DNA from: Rhodoferax sp.
GTDB taxonomy: Bacteria > Pseudomonadota > Gammaproteobacteria > Burkholderiales > Burkholderiaceae_C
Reading direction: 5' to 3'
DNA: 64,000 bases
Assembly (NCBI GenBank): GCA_031291305.1
Contig: JARLJH010000040.1
Coordinates: forward strand, 99,265 to 163,264
In this document: positions 21,980 to 29,237 of the stretch, one piece after another
Position numbering within the stretch: position 1 is the first letter of the stretch
Layout: each line of letters begins with the position of its first letter
The notes under the pieces: model-generated
The model's input: the letters and a program-made list of their open reading frames with translations, nothing else
Databases searched by the model: none
What the model was told of the DNA's origin: nothing
Position numbers and translations under genes: made by a program

Positions 21980-22053
21980 CGACCGATGAAACGTCAGCCG
22001 TCATAATGCATGTGGACAAATCTTCTTGAAACCATTTGGAACGGTATTGATAC

Positions 22054-23340
22054 ATGCTGACAGCCCTGATTATTGTTTTTGTTTTGGCCTATGCTGCTAT
22101 CGCGCTGGAACACCCTCTCAAGATCAATAAATCTGCCTCTGCGCTGATCGGTACGGGTCTGCTTTGGACCATCTATGCCCTGGCCAGCGGTGATTCGCAT
22201 CTGGTCAGCGATAACCTGTCCGAGTCGTTGATGAGCACCGCACAGATCGTGTTCTTTCTGATGGGGGCAATGACTATCGTCGAAGTTGTTGATGCTCATA
22301 ACGGGTTTGAAGTCATCACCTCGCGCATCAAGACCACCCAACTCTCCACGCTGATGTGGATGGTGGGTTTTGTGTCATTTTTTCTTAGCGCCATTCTGGA
22401 CAACCTGACCACCACCATTGTCATGGTGTCGCTGATGAAAAAGCTGCTTCACAAGCGTGATGACCGGTTGTTTTTTGCAGGCATCATTGTGATTGCGGCC
22501 AATGCGGGCGGGGCCTGGACACCGATTGGCGATGTGACCACCACCATGCTGTGGATTGGTGGGCAGATCACGGCGCTCAACATCATGAAAGAGTTGTTCA
22601 TTCCTTCGATGATCAACCTGCTGGTGCCGTTAGCCGTAACCGCCTTTATCTTGAAGGGCAAAAAGGTTGAGTCGCCTGAAAAGACTGTCAATTTGCACGG
22701 ACTGGAATCGACGGATTTCGAAAGAAACCTGATGTTTTTCTTGGGCCTGGCTATTTTGGTGGCGGTGCCCGTGTTTAAGACCATCACCCATCTGCCGCCG
22801 TTCATGGGTATCCTGTTCGGTTTGGGGATTTTGTGGCTGGTGGGCGACGTGCTGCATCGCAACAAATGTGATGAGGATAAAAATCATCTGACCCTGTTGC
22901 ACGCCCTGTCGAAAATTGACATGGGCTCGATCGTGTTCTTCATTGGCATTTTGTTGGCGGTGGCTTCGCTAGAGCACACGCACATTCTGACCTCGCTGGC
23001 GCAATGGCTGGACCGCACGGTGGGCCGTCAGGACGTGATTGTGCTGATCATCGGCATGATCAGCGCCATCGTTGACAACGTGCCGCTGGTGGCCGCGTCG
23101 ATGGGCATGTACGACCTGCAGCAGTTCCCGCCTGATACCTTCCTTTGGGAGTTCATGGCTTACTGTGCCGGAACAGGTGGGTCCATCCTGATCATTGGAT
23201 CGGCTGCGGGTGTAGCGGCCATGGGGCTGGAAAAAATCAATTTCTTCTGGTACGTCAAGCGCATCAGCGGCCTGGCTTTGCTGGGGTATTTTGGCGGTGC
23301 CTTGTGGTACATCGTAGAAATGCGGCTGTTCCCGGGGTGA
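22054..23340 (+). CDS. nhaD: Na+/H+ antiporter NhaD, second copy
   Basis: A 428-residue paralogue of the preceding gene with the same core motifs (AILDNLTTTIVMVSLMKKL, ANAGGAWTPIGDVTT, IVDNVPLVAASMGMY). By eye about four of five residues match. The most variable part is the cytoplasmic loop near residues 205-225 (KGKKVESPEKTVNLHGLEST against KGKPVIAPVRQEDGRAVLTS). The spacer between the copies is 143 bases and holds a stem-loop, so the copies may be co-transcribed at different levels. Confidence 0.9.
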   Translation: MLTALIIVFVLAYAAIALEHPLKINKSASALIGTGLLWTIYALASGDSHLVSDNLSESLMSTAQIVFFLMGAMTIVEVVDAHNGFEVITSRIKTTQLSTLMWMVGFVSFFLSAILDNLTTTIVMVSLMKKLLHKRDDRLFFAGIIVIAANAGGAWTPIGDVTTTMLWIGGQITALNIMKELFIPSMINLLVPLAVTAFILKGKKVESPEKTVNLHGLESTDFERNLMFFLGLAILVAVPVFKTITHLPPFMGILFGLGILWLVGDVLHRNKCDEDKNHLTLLHALSKIDMGSIVFFIGILLAVASLEHTHILTSLAQWLDRTVGRQDVIVLIIGMISAIVDNVPLVAASMGMYDLQQFPPDTFLWEFMAYCAGTGGSILIIGSAAGVAAMGLEKINFFWYVKRISGLALLGYFGGALWYIVEMRLFPG

Positions 23341-23347
23341 GCGCGTC

Positions 23348-24328
23348 ATGAAGCCTTCCTTGCTGGTTGCGCGTGCTGTTTTCCCGGAGGTGCTGGAGAA
23401 ACTGACCATGCATTTCGAATTGACATCCAATCAGGACGACACCCTCTGGTCGTCCGTAGAGTTGATTCGCCAATTACAGGACAAAGTCGGCGTGTTCACT
23501 ACGGGTAGCGAGCGCATTGACGCAGCGGTGTTGTCCGCCTGCCCGGATTTGAAAATCTGCGCCAACATGGCCGTTGGCTTCAACAATTTTGACGTGGTGG
23601 CGATGACCGCAGCAGGTGTTCTTGCCACCAACGCGCCCGACGTGCTGACCGAGACCACGGCCGATTTTGGCTTTGGTTTGTTGCTGGCTACAGCGCGGCG
23701 CATCACCGAATCAGAGCACTTCTTGCGCGCAGGCCGGTGGCATCGTTGGCGCTACGACATGTTTGCCGGTGCCGAAGTACATGGCAGCACGCTGGGCATT
23801 TTGGGCATGGGACGCATCGGCCAAGGCATTGCCAGGCGCGGTGCGCATGGGTTTGGGATGCAAGTCATTTATCACAACCGCGCGCGTCTGGACGAGGCGA
23901 CGGAGGTGGCCTGTGGTGCTCATTACGTCAGCAAGGAAGAACTGCTCAAGCGCTGCGACCATCTGGTGCTGGTGTTGCCTTACAGCGCCGAGTCGCATCA
24001 CGCCATTGGCGCAGCGGAATTGGCGCAGATGAAACCGACGGCCACGCTGGTCAATATCGCGCGCGGCGGTATTGTGGACGATGTCGCGCTGGCCGCGGCC
24101 CTGCGCCAAGGCCGTCTGGCGGCGGCGGGGCTCGATGTGTTTGAGGGTGAACCCACCGTCCACCCGGACTTGGTGGCGCTGTCCAACGTGGTGTTGACTC
24201 CACACATTGCCAGCGCCACCATCCCGACACGGCGCGCCATGGCGAATCTGGCGGCGGATAACCTGATCGGTTTCCTGATCCATGGTCAACCCCTGACGCC
24301 GCTGAACCCCCAGGTGCTTGGTCGCTGA
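23348..24328 (+). CDS. D-2-hydroxyacid dehydrogenase (GhrB/glyoxylate-hydroxypyruvate reductase-like)
   Basis: A 326-residue NAD(P)H-dependent reductase of the D-isomer-specific 2-hydroxyacid family. The nucleotide motif is LGILGMGRIGQGIARRG. The catalytic Arg is in NIARGGIVDD, the Glu in LDVFEGEP, and the His in LTPHIASAT. The motif set fits glyoxylate, hydroxypyruvate or 2-ketogluconate reductases; the exact substrate cannot be fixed. It begins 7 bases after the second nhaD and may be co-transcribed. Confidence 0.85.
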   Translation: MKPSLLVARAVFPEVLEKLTMHFELTSNQDDTLWSSVELIRQLQDKVGVFTTGSERIDAAVLSACPDLKICANMAVGFNNFDVVAMTAAGVLATNAPDVLTETTADFGFGLLLATARRITESEHFLRAGRWHRWRYDMFAGAEVHGSTLGILGMGRIGQGIARRGAHGFGMQVIYHNRARLDEATEVACGAHYVSKEELLKRCDHLVLVLPYSAESHHAIGAAELAQMKPTATLVNIARGGIVDDVALAAALRQGRLAAAGLDVFEGEPTVHPDLVALSNVVLTPHIASATIPTRRAMANLAADNLIGFLIHGQPLTPLNPQVLGR

Positions 24329-24413
24329 CATCGTACTGCGTGAGGGAAATTGCTGTGAAGGCGGCCACTGTGGGCCAGGTGAGCGGCAAGCCTGCTTCTT
24401 GGTGACTACATTA

Positions 24414-24476
24414 GTTATAGCTGTTTGTCCTTTATCAATAAGGGCTAGAGCCCCATTTTCCATATAAAAATATTTA
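24414..24476 (+). repeat. Repeat family A, copy 2
   Basis: TTATAGCTGTTTGTCC, then TTTATCAATAAGGGCTAGAG and an AT-rich tail ending near TTTACT. It lies 86 bases downstream of the hydroxyacid dehydrogenase, in the same orientation. Confidence 0.8.
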
Positions 24477-24537
24477 CTCGCCTCTACGATGCGCTTGTCG
24501 TTTTGAAACACAATGGCGGCACTGGAGAACTTCAAAC

Positions 24538-25959
24538 GTGACTGAAATGACGATGTGGGGCGCATTGGCGCTGGGTGTGATCAATGTATTTTTGTTGCTG
24601 GTGCTGCTGCTGCGCCAGGGGCGGGTGGCTGAGCCCAGTGCGGCGCAGTTGGCGCAGCAGCAGCTTGAGCAGCAAACGCAGCTGGCCCGGCACCAGGCAG
24701 TGTTGACGCAACTGGCCACCAGCTCCGAGAAACTCACGCGAGAGTTGCAGCGCGACATCGCCGAGTCGGCCCGCAATGCGCGTCAGGAGTTGTCGCAAAA
24801 CCTGGCCACCTTCCAGCAGACGCTGGTGCAGCAGGGCGCCGAAGCCACGCGCACACAAAACACACAGATCGACGCCTTTGGCCAGCAACTGTCACTGCTG
24901 CAAAAGACGCTGTCTGACACGCTGTCAACGCAGCTCAGCAGCCTGAGCGAGTCCAATGTGCGGCGCATGAGCGAGATTCGCGAAACCCTGGAGAAGCAGC
25001 TGGCGCAGTTGCAGACCAGCAATGCCGCCAAGCTCGACGAAATGCGCGCCACCGTGGACGAAAAACTGCAAGCAACCTTGCAAACCCGGCTGGGCGAGAG
25101 CTTCAAGCAGGTGGCCGACCGGCTGGAGCAGGTGCACAAAGGCCTGGGCGAGATGCAGACGCTGGCGCAAGGCGTCGGCGACCTTAAACACTTGCTGACC
25201 AACGTCAAGACCCGCGGCATTTTTGGCGAGGCGCAGCTCGCCAGCTTGCTGGAACAGGTGTTTGTACCCGACCAATATGCCGCGCAGGTGGCCACGCGTC
25301 CCGGTAGCAAGAATGTGGTGGACTTCGCCATCAAGCTGCCAGGGAAATCGGATTCCGGCGAGCCGCTGTGGTTGCCGATTGACGCCAAGTTTCCCAATGA
25401 AGACTATGAACGCCTGCTGGACGCGCAAGGCCGCGCGGATGTGGTGGCCGCCGAGCTGGCTGGGCGTGCTTTGGAGCAACGCATCCGGCTGGAGGCGAAA
25501 TCCATTTCCGAGAAGTACGTGGAGCCGCCTTACACGACCGACTTTGCCATTCTGTTTCTGCCCACCGAAGGCCTGTATGCCGAGGTGCTGCGTCGTCCGG
25601 GCCTGATGGAAGCCCTGCAACGCGATTGCCGCGTCACGCTGGCTGGCCCGACCACGCTGCTGGCCATGCTCAGCTCCCTGCAGATGGGATTCAGAACCCT
25701 GGCGCTGGAAAAGCGCTCCAGCGAGGTCTGGCAGGTGCTGGGCGCGGTGAAGACCGAGTTTGGCAAATTTGGCGATGTGCTGGCCAAGGTGAAGTCTCAG
25801 ACCGAAACCGTCTTGAAAACTCTCGACAGTGCCCAAACCCGCAGCCGTGCTATGGGACGTGCTCTTAAAACTGTAGAGGCGTTGCCGGACACCCAAGCCC
25901 AGGCACTGATCACGCTGGACAAGGATTTTGACAGCGTTGAAGGTGTGTCGGGTGCGTGA
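24538..25959 (+). CDS. rmuC: DNA recombination protein RmuC
   Basis: A 473-residue protein anchored by an N-terminal membrane segment (LALGVINVFLLLVLLL), followed by a long coiled coil (about residues 25-210) and the RmuC nuclease-like domain: RGIFGEAQLASLLEQV, then PIDAKFPNEDY and FLPTEGLYAEVL. Members limit inversions at short inverted repeats. GTG 24538 is preferred because GGAG lies 10 bases before it; ATG 24547 is the alternative. Confidence 0.9.
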   Translation: MTEMTMWGALALGVINVFLLLVLLLRQGRVAEPSAAQLAQQQLEQQTQLARHQAVLTQLATSSEKLTRELQRDIAESARNARQELSQNLATFQQTLVQQGAEATRTQNTQIDAFGQQLSLLQKTLSDTLSTQLSSLSESNVRRMSEIRETLEKQLAQLQTSNAAKLDEMRATVDEKLQATLQTRLGESFKQVADRLEQVHKGLGEMQTLAQGVGDLKHLLTNVKTRGIFGEAQLASLLEQVFVPDQYAAQVATRPGSKNVVDFAIKLPGKSDSGEPLWLPIDAKFPNEDYERLLDAQGRADVVAAELAGRALEQRIRLEAKSISEKYVEPPYTTDFAILFLPTEGLYAEVLRRPGLMEALQRDCRVTLAGPTTLLAMLSSLQMGFRTLALEKRSSEVWQVLGAVKTEFGKFGDVLAKVKSQTETVLKTLDSAQTRSRAMGRALKTVEALPDTQAQALITLDKDFDSVEGVSGA

Positions 25960-26020
25960 GTGTCCTTGATCCCTCGGGGAATGACGCGGCATCGCCAGTG
26001 CTGAATGTGGGGTCAGCCTA

Positions 26021-26476
26021 GTGCGGCTGATTGCGGGCCAGATCAGCTTGCATGCCTGTATGGCCGGCATGCGCATGGCAGCACACCTGATGGCCTTGCG
26101 CGAAGGCTACAGCGCCATGGCTGTGGGTGTGCTGCTGTCGCTGTTTGCATTGACTCAGGTATTTCTGGCTTTGCCACCGGGGCGTTATGCGGATCGTTAC
26201 GGTTTCAGGCGCCCGGTGAGCTGCGCCGTGATCGTCGCCTGTAGCGGTGCAGCGTTGGCGGTGTTGTTTCCGTTGTTTCCGGTGCCGGGCCTGTCGCTGG
26301 GGTCGGTGCAGCCGATGATCATGAGCATGCTGCACCAGATCACACCCGAGGCGCGCCACGGAGAAGCGCTGGTGTTCTGGACGGTGGACACGGCCGTGAG
26401 GATGGGGCTCGCTCGGCTTGGCGACTGCGACCACCGGCCCACAAGCTTCCGATGGTTGAGTCTTGAACGTTTATAG
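26021..26476 (+). pseudogene. Decayed MFS transporter gene
   Basis: A frame of about 150 residues contains two separated pieces of an MFS permease. The first is the N-terminal part (SLHACMAGMRMAAHLMALRE to LPPGRYADRYGFRRPV with the loop 2-3 motif G-R-x-A-D-R). The second is a late piece (SVQPMIMSMLHQITPEARHG) joined to VFWTVDTAVRMGL. Normal MFS proteins have about 400 residues, so the middle and parts of the end are deleted. A valid GTG start remains at 26021, so a short product could still be made. Confidence 0.7.
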
Positions 26477-27361
26477 CGCGTAAAAGCGCTTGATCACGTC
26501 CCAGCCCGCCTCGGGCGTATCGACGTAGTGGAACAGCTTCAGATCTTCGGGCGAGATCACACCTTCTTCGAGCATCACGTCGGTATTGAGCAGGCGCTTC
26601 CAGTAGTCGCTGCCAAACAGCACGATGGGAACTGGCTGCGATTTACGCGTCTGCACCAGTGTGATCACTTCAAACAGCTCATCGAGCGTGCCAAATCCTC
26701 CAGGGAAGGCCACCAGCGCCTTGGCACGCATCATGAAGTGCATCTTGCGCAGGGCGAAGTAATGAAATTTGAAACTTAGTGCGGGGGTTACGTAGGGGTT
26801 GGCACGTTGCTCATGCGGCAGGGCGATGTTGAGTCCGACAGTGGGTGCACCCACTTCGTGGGCACCCCGGTTGGCCGCTTCCATGATGCCAGGGCCACCG
26901 CCGGTGCAGATATAAAGTTTGGCCTTTGAATCCAGATCTGTACTGTGTTCCGCCACCAGCCGGGCAAACAGTCGCGCCTGATCGTAATAGCGGGCATTGC
27001 TCAGATGGCGTTCGGCCAATTTGATGGCCGCAGCATCGCCGTCTGCCTGGGCTTGCGCCATGGCCGCATCAGCGGTTTCCGGCGATGGAAAACGGGCACT
27101 GCCAAAAACCACCACGGTGTTGTCGATGCCTTGTTCGATCTGGTCCAGATCGGGTTTGAGCATTTCGAGCTGAATGCGGATGCCACGGGTTTCACGGCGC
27201 AGCAAAAATTCGGGGTCGGCAAAGGCCAGACGGTAAGCATTGGGATGCAGGACCGTATCGTCGATCGGATGCTTGAGCAGATCGGCCAGGGCATCGGCCA
27301 GCTTGTTTTCCACGATGTGTTGGGGCAGGGGTTGAGTGTGATCCATGGCCTGAATTGTCAT
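26471..27361 (-). CDS. LOG family protein (TIGR00730 type nucleotide phosphoribohydrolase)
   Basis: A 296-residue Rossmann-fold protein. The diagnostic motifs are ICTGGGPGIMEAANRGA and VAFPGGFGTLDELFEVIT (the PGGxGT-xx-E signature), found in LOG-type enzymes that split nucleoside 5'-monophosphates into base and ribose phosphate. It is longer than the short cytokinin-activating LOGs (about 190 residues), with an extra N-terminal helical domain. Start at ATG 27361 or 27346. Its 3' end meets the decayed MFS gene on the other strand. Confidence 0.82.
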   Translation of the reverse strand: MTIQAMDHTQPLPQHIVENKLADALADLLKHPIDDTVLHPNAYRLAFADPEFLLRRETRGIRIQLEMLKPDLDQIEQGIDNTVVVFGSARFPSPETADAAMAQAQADGDAAAIKLAERHLSNARYYDQARLFARLVAEHSTDLDSKAKLYICTGGGPGIMEAANRGAHEVGAPTVGLNIALPHEQRANPYVTPALSFKFHYFALRKMHFMMRAKALVAFPGGFGTLDELFEVITLVQTRKSQPVPIVLFGSDYWKRLLNTDVMLEEGVISPEDLKLFHYVDTPEAGWDVIKRFYAL

Positions 27362-27362
27362 A

Positions 27363-27394
27363 CAAAGAAAAAGGGCCTCACATCGTGAAGCCCT
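27363..27394 (-). terminator. Rho-independent terminator of efp
   Basis: Read on the minus strand, AGGGCTTCAC GAT GTGAGGCCCT forms a stem with a run of five T residues directly after it, 36 bases past the efp stop. The LOG gene starts just beyond it on the same strand. Confidence 0.85.
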
Positions 27395-27429
27395 GCTCGT
27401 TCCGGCCGCGAAGCCTGTTGCTCGAAGCT

Positions 27430-27984
27430 TTACACGCGCTTGCGGTATTCACCAGTGCGGGTGTCGATTTCGACCTTGTCGCCTTGCGCCACAAAAATCG
27501 GCACACCAACGTCGAAGCCGGTGGCGATCTTAGCGGGCTTGAGCACCTTGCCAGATGTGTCGCCTTTGACAGCGGGTTCTGTCCAGGTGATTTCACGCAC
27601 CACGGTGGTCGGCAGTTCGACAGAAATGGCCTTGCCGTCGTAGAACACCACTTCGACTTCCATGCCGTCTTCCAGGTAGTTCAGCGAGTCGCCCATGTTT
27701 TCGGCTTCGACTTCGTACTGGTTGAACTCGGCATCCATGCACACGTACATGGGGTCGGCAAAGTAGGAATAGGTGCAGTCTTTTTTGTCCAGGATGACCT
27801 GGTCGAGCTTGTCGTCGGCCCGGAACACGACTTCGGTACCAAAGTTGGCGATCAGGCTTTTGAGCTTCATGCGCACGGTAGCGGCACCACGGCCACCACG
27901 GGCGTATTCTGTTTTCAGGACGACCATGGGGTCTTTGCCGTGCATGATGACGTTGCCGGCGCGAATTTCTTGAGCGATTTTCAT
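27430..27984 (-). CDS. efp: Elongation factor P (Arg32 type)
   Basis: A 184-residue translation factor that relieves ribosome stalling at polyproline. The tip loop of domain I reads [14 protein letters not shown], placing an arginine at residue 32, the residue rhamnosylated by EarP in Pseudomonas, Neisseria and many betaproteobacteria (instead of the lysine modified by EpmA). Length and the three beta-barrel domains are normal. The gene for its modifying enzyme, earP, lies 92 bases upstream on the same strand. Confidence 0.96.
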   Translation of the reverse strand: MKIAQEIRAGNVIMHGKDPMVVLKTEYARGGRGAATVRMKLKSLIANFGTEVVFRADDKLDQVILDKKDCTYSYFADPMYVCMDAEFNQYEVEAENMGDSLNYLEDGMEVEVVFYDGKAISVELPTTVVREITWTEPAVKGDTSGKVLKPAKIATGFDVGVPIFVAQGDKVEIDTRTGEYRKRV

Positions 27985-28076
27985 AAAGTCAGAGTGAAGT
28001 TAGGCCGCGCATCTGGCGGCGAGGGCGGCATTAGCACTCGATGAAAAATCGATCACACGCCGCAAAGCCCGCTATT

Positions 28077-29210
28077 TTAATGGGTTTTTGCGATGAAATC
28101 GAGCAACTGACTTGCCAGATCATTCTGCGCCAGAAGAGATTGGCGTGCGCGAGTAAACGTGATTGGCCATTCGAGCAGCGTTTCCTGCTTCATCAACGGT
28201 GCGACAGGCTCCGTGGTTGACGCTCCAGGAAGTCCGTTCCAGATCGCATGTGTGCGACGCAGTGAAGGCGGGGCTTGCAGCCAGTCCAGAAAGGCGTTGA
28301 GCTTGTTGTGGTGAGCATCGTCGTGCTGCGGATAAATCTGCCAGACAAACGGTTTACCGGCCCACAAGGCGCGCACCAGTGAGTCTTCACCGCGCACAAA
28401 ATTCAGGTCACAGGCCCACAGCAGTTGGTCGTAATCTGTCTGCGAAAACACTGGCGCGTATGAAATAGAGAGCATGCTGCCCTTATTACATAAGGGCTGG
28501 AGGTCAATTTTGTCACCAATAAGTTGACGCACTGCGGCAGCCGCCCGGCCAGGTGTGACGAGCAGCAAGGTGGGTACAGCATCCGCTGCCAGTGCCTGCA
28601 GCAGCGCGGCCAGGCCAGGGGGTTCGTAGCAAAACAGCGATACCAGACGCTGGCCTTGCCAATCGATGCCTTGCCCAGCCAGCCATGCGGCGCGGTCAAA
28701 GCCGACCTGGCGCTGCAGCAAATCGGGCTCGCGCAGCAGGCCGCCGGTGTCAGGTGTGAAGCCGGGGTAAAAAAAGCGCTTGGTGAGTCCCTGGCCCGGA
28801 CCCTGCATCACCGGTGAGGGCAGGGTGTGGCAGCGCACCACATAGCCTTCGGCGCTCAGGTATTCCAGGTTGATCCACAAGCTTTTTTTGCCTTTAGCCC
28901 TTATATGGCTTGCATAAGCAGCTATGAATTCAGGATCAGTATCGCAACCAAAGGCTTCCACCAGCACGTCGCCGGGTGCCTGACCATGTGCGTCAAATGG
29001 TGTGGTCCAGGCGAATACCTGTACGCCAGGCGCACCCTCTGGGGCCATCCATGCCAGTGCGCTGGCGTCGTCTACCCACAGCCGCACCGTCTGCCCGCGC
29101 TGCGCCAAATTGACGGCCAGACGCCAGCAGACGCCAATGTCGCCAAAGTTGTCGATCACTTGGCAAAAAATGTCCCAACACAAAGTGGGGTGAACAGGTG
29201 GCAGATGCAT
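28077..29210 (-). CDS. earP: EF-P arginine rhamnosyltransferase EarP
   Basis: A 377-residue GT-B enzyme that transfers rhamnose from dTDP-rhamnose to Arg32 of EF-P. The N-terminal motif CQVIDNFGDIGVCWRLA contains the conserved Asp pair needed for activity. The dTDP-sugar site is LNFVRGEDSLVRALWAGKPF followed by VWQIYPQ. ATG 29210 is taken; a TTG lies six codons upstream. Two stretches are encoded by dispersed repeat copies (about 28881-28928 and 28471-28515), which add residues in loops. It diverges from uvrC with 27 bases between the starts. Confidence 0.93.
   Translation of the reverse strand: MHLPPVHPTLCWDIFCQVIDNFGDIGVCWRLAVNLAQRGQTVRLWVDDASALAWMAPEGAPGVQVFAWTTPFDAHGQAPGDVLVEAFGCDTDPEFIAAYASHIRAKGKKSLWINLEYLSAEGYVVRCHTLPSPVMQGPGQGLTKRFFYPGFTPDTGGLLREPDLLQRQVGFDRAAWLAGQGIDWQGQRLVSLFCYEPPGLAALLQALAADAVPTLLLVTPGRAAAAVRQLIGDKIDLQPLCNKGSMLSISYAPVFSQTDYDQLLWACDLNFVRGEDSLVRALWAGKPFVWQIYPQHDDAHHNKLNAFLDWLQAPPSLRRTHAIWNGLPGASTTEPVAPLMKQETLLEWPITFTRARQSLLAQNDLASQLLDFIAKTH
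28471..28515 (+). repeat. Repeat family A, copy 3 (inside earP, antisense)
   Basis: AGCATGCTGCCCTTATTACA, then TAAGGGCTGGAGGTCAATTTTG. In the earP frame, which reads the other strand, it encodes roughly KIDLQPLCNKGSMLSIS. Confidence 0.7.
28881..28928 (-). repeat. Repeat family A, copy 4 (inside earP)
   Basis: On the minus strand ATAGCTGCTTATGCAAGCC is followed by ATATAAGGGCTAAAGGCAAA. It is read in the earP frame as AAYASHIRAKGKKS, just before the conserved LWINLEYLS strand. Confidence 0.75.
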
Positions 29211-29237
29211 GGTCGGGATTGTCCACAATAGCGGCCT

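Noticed and set aside
24925-26076. Open frame of 383 codons antisense to rmuC
   Set aside because: Low-complexity His/Gln/Leu product opposite a clear RmuC gene.
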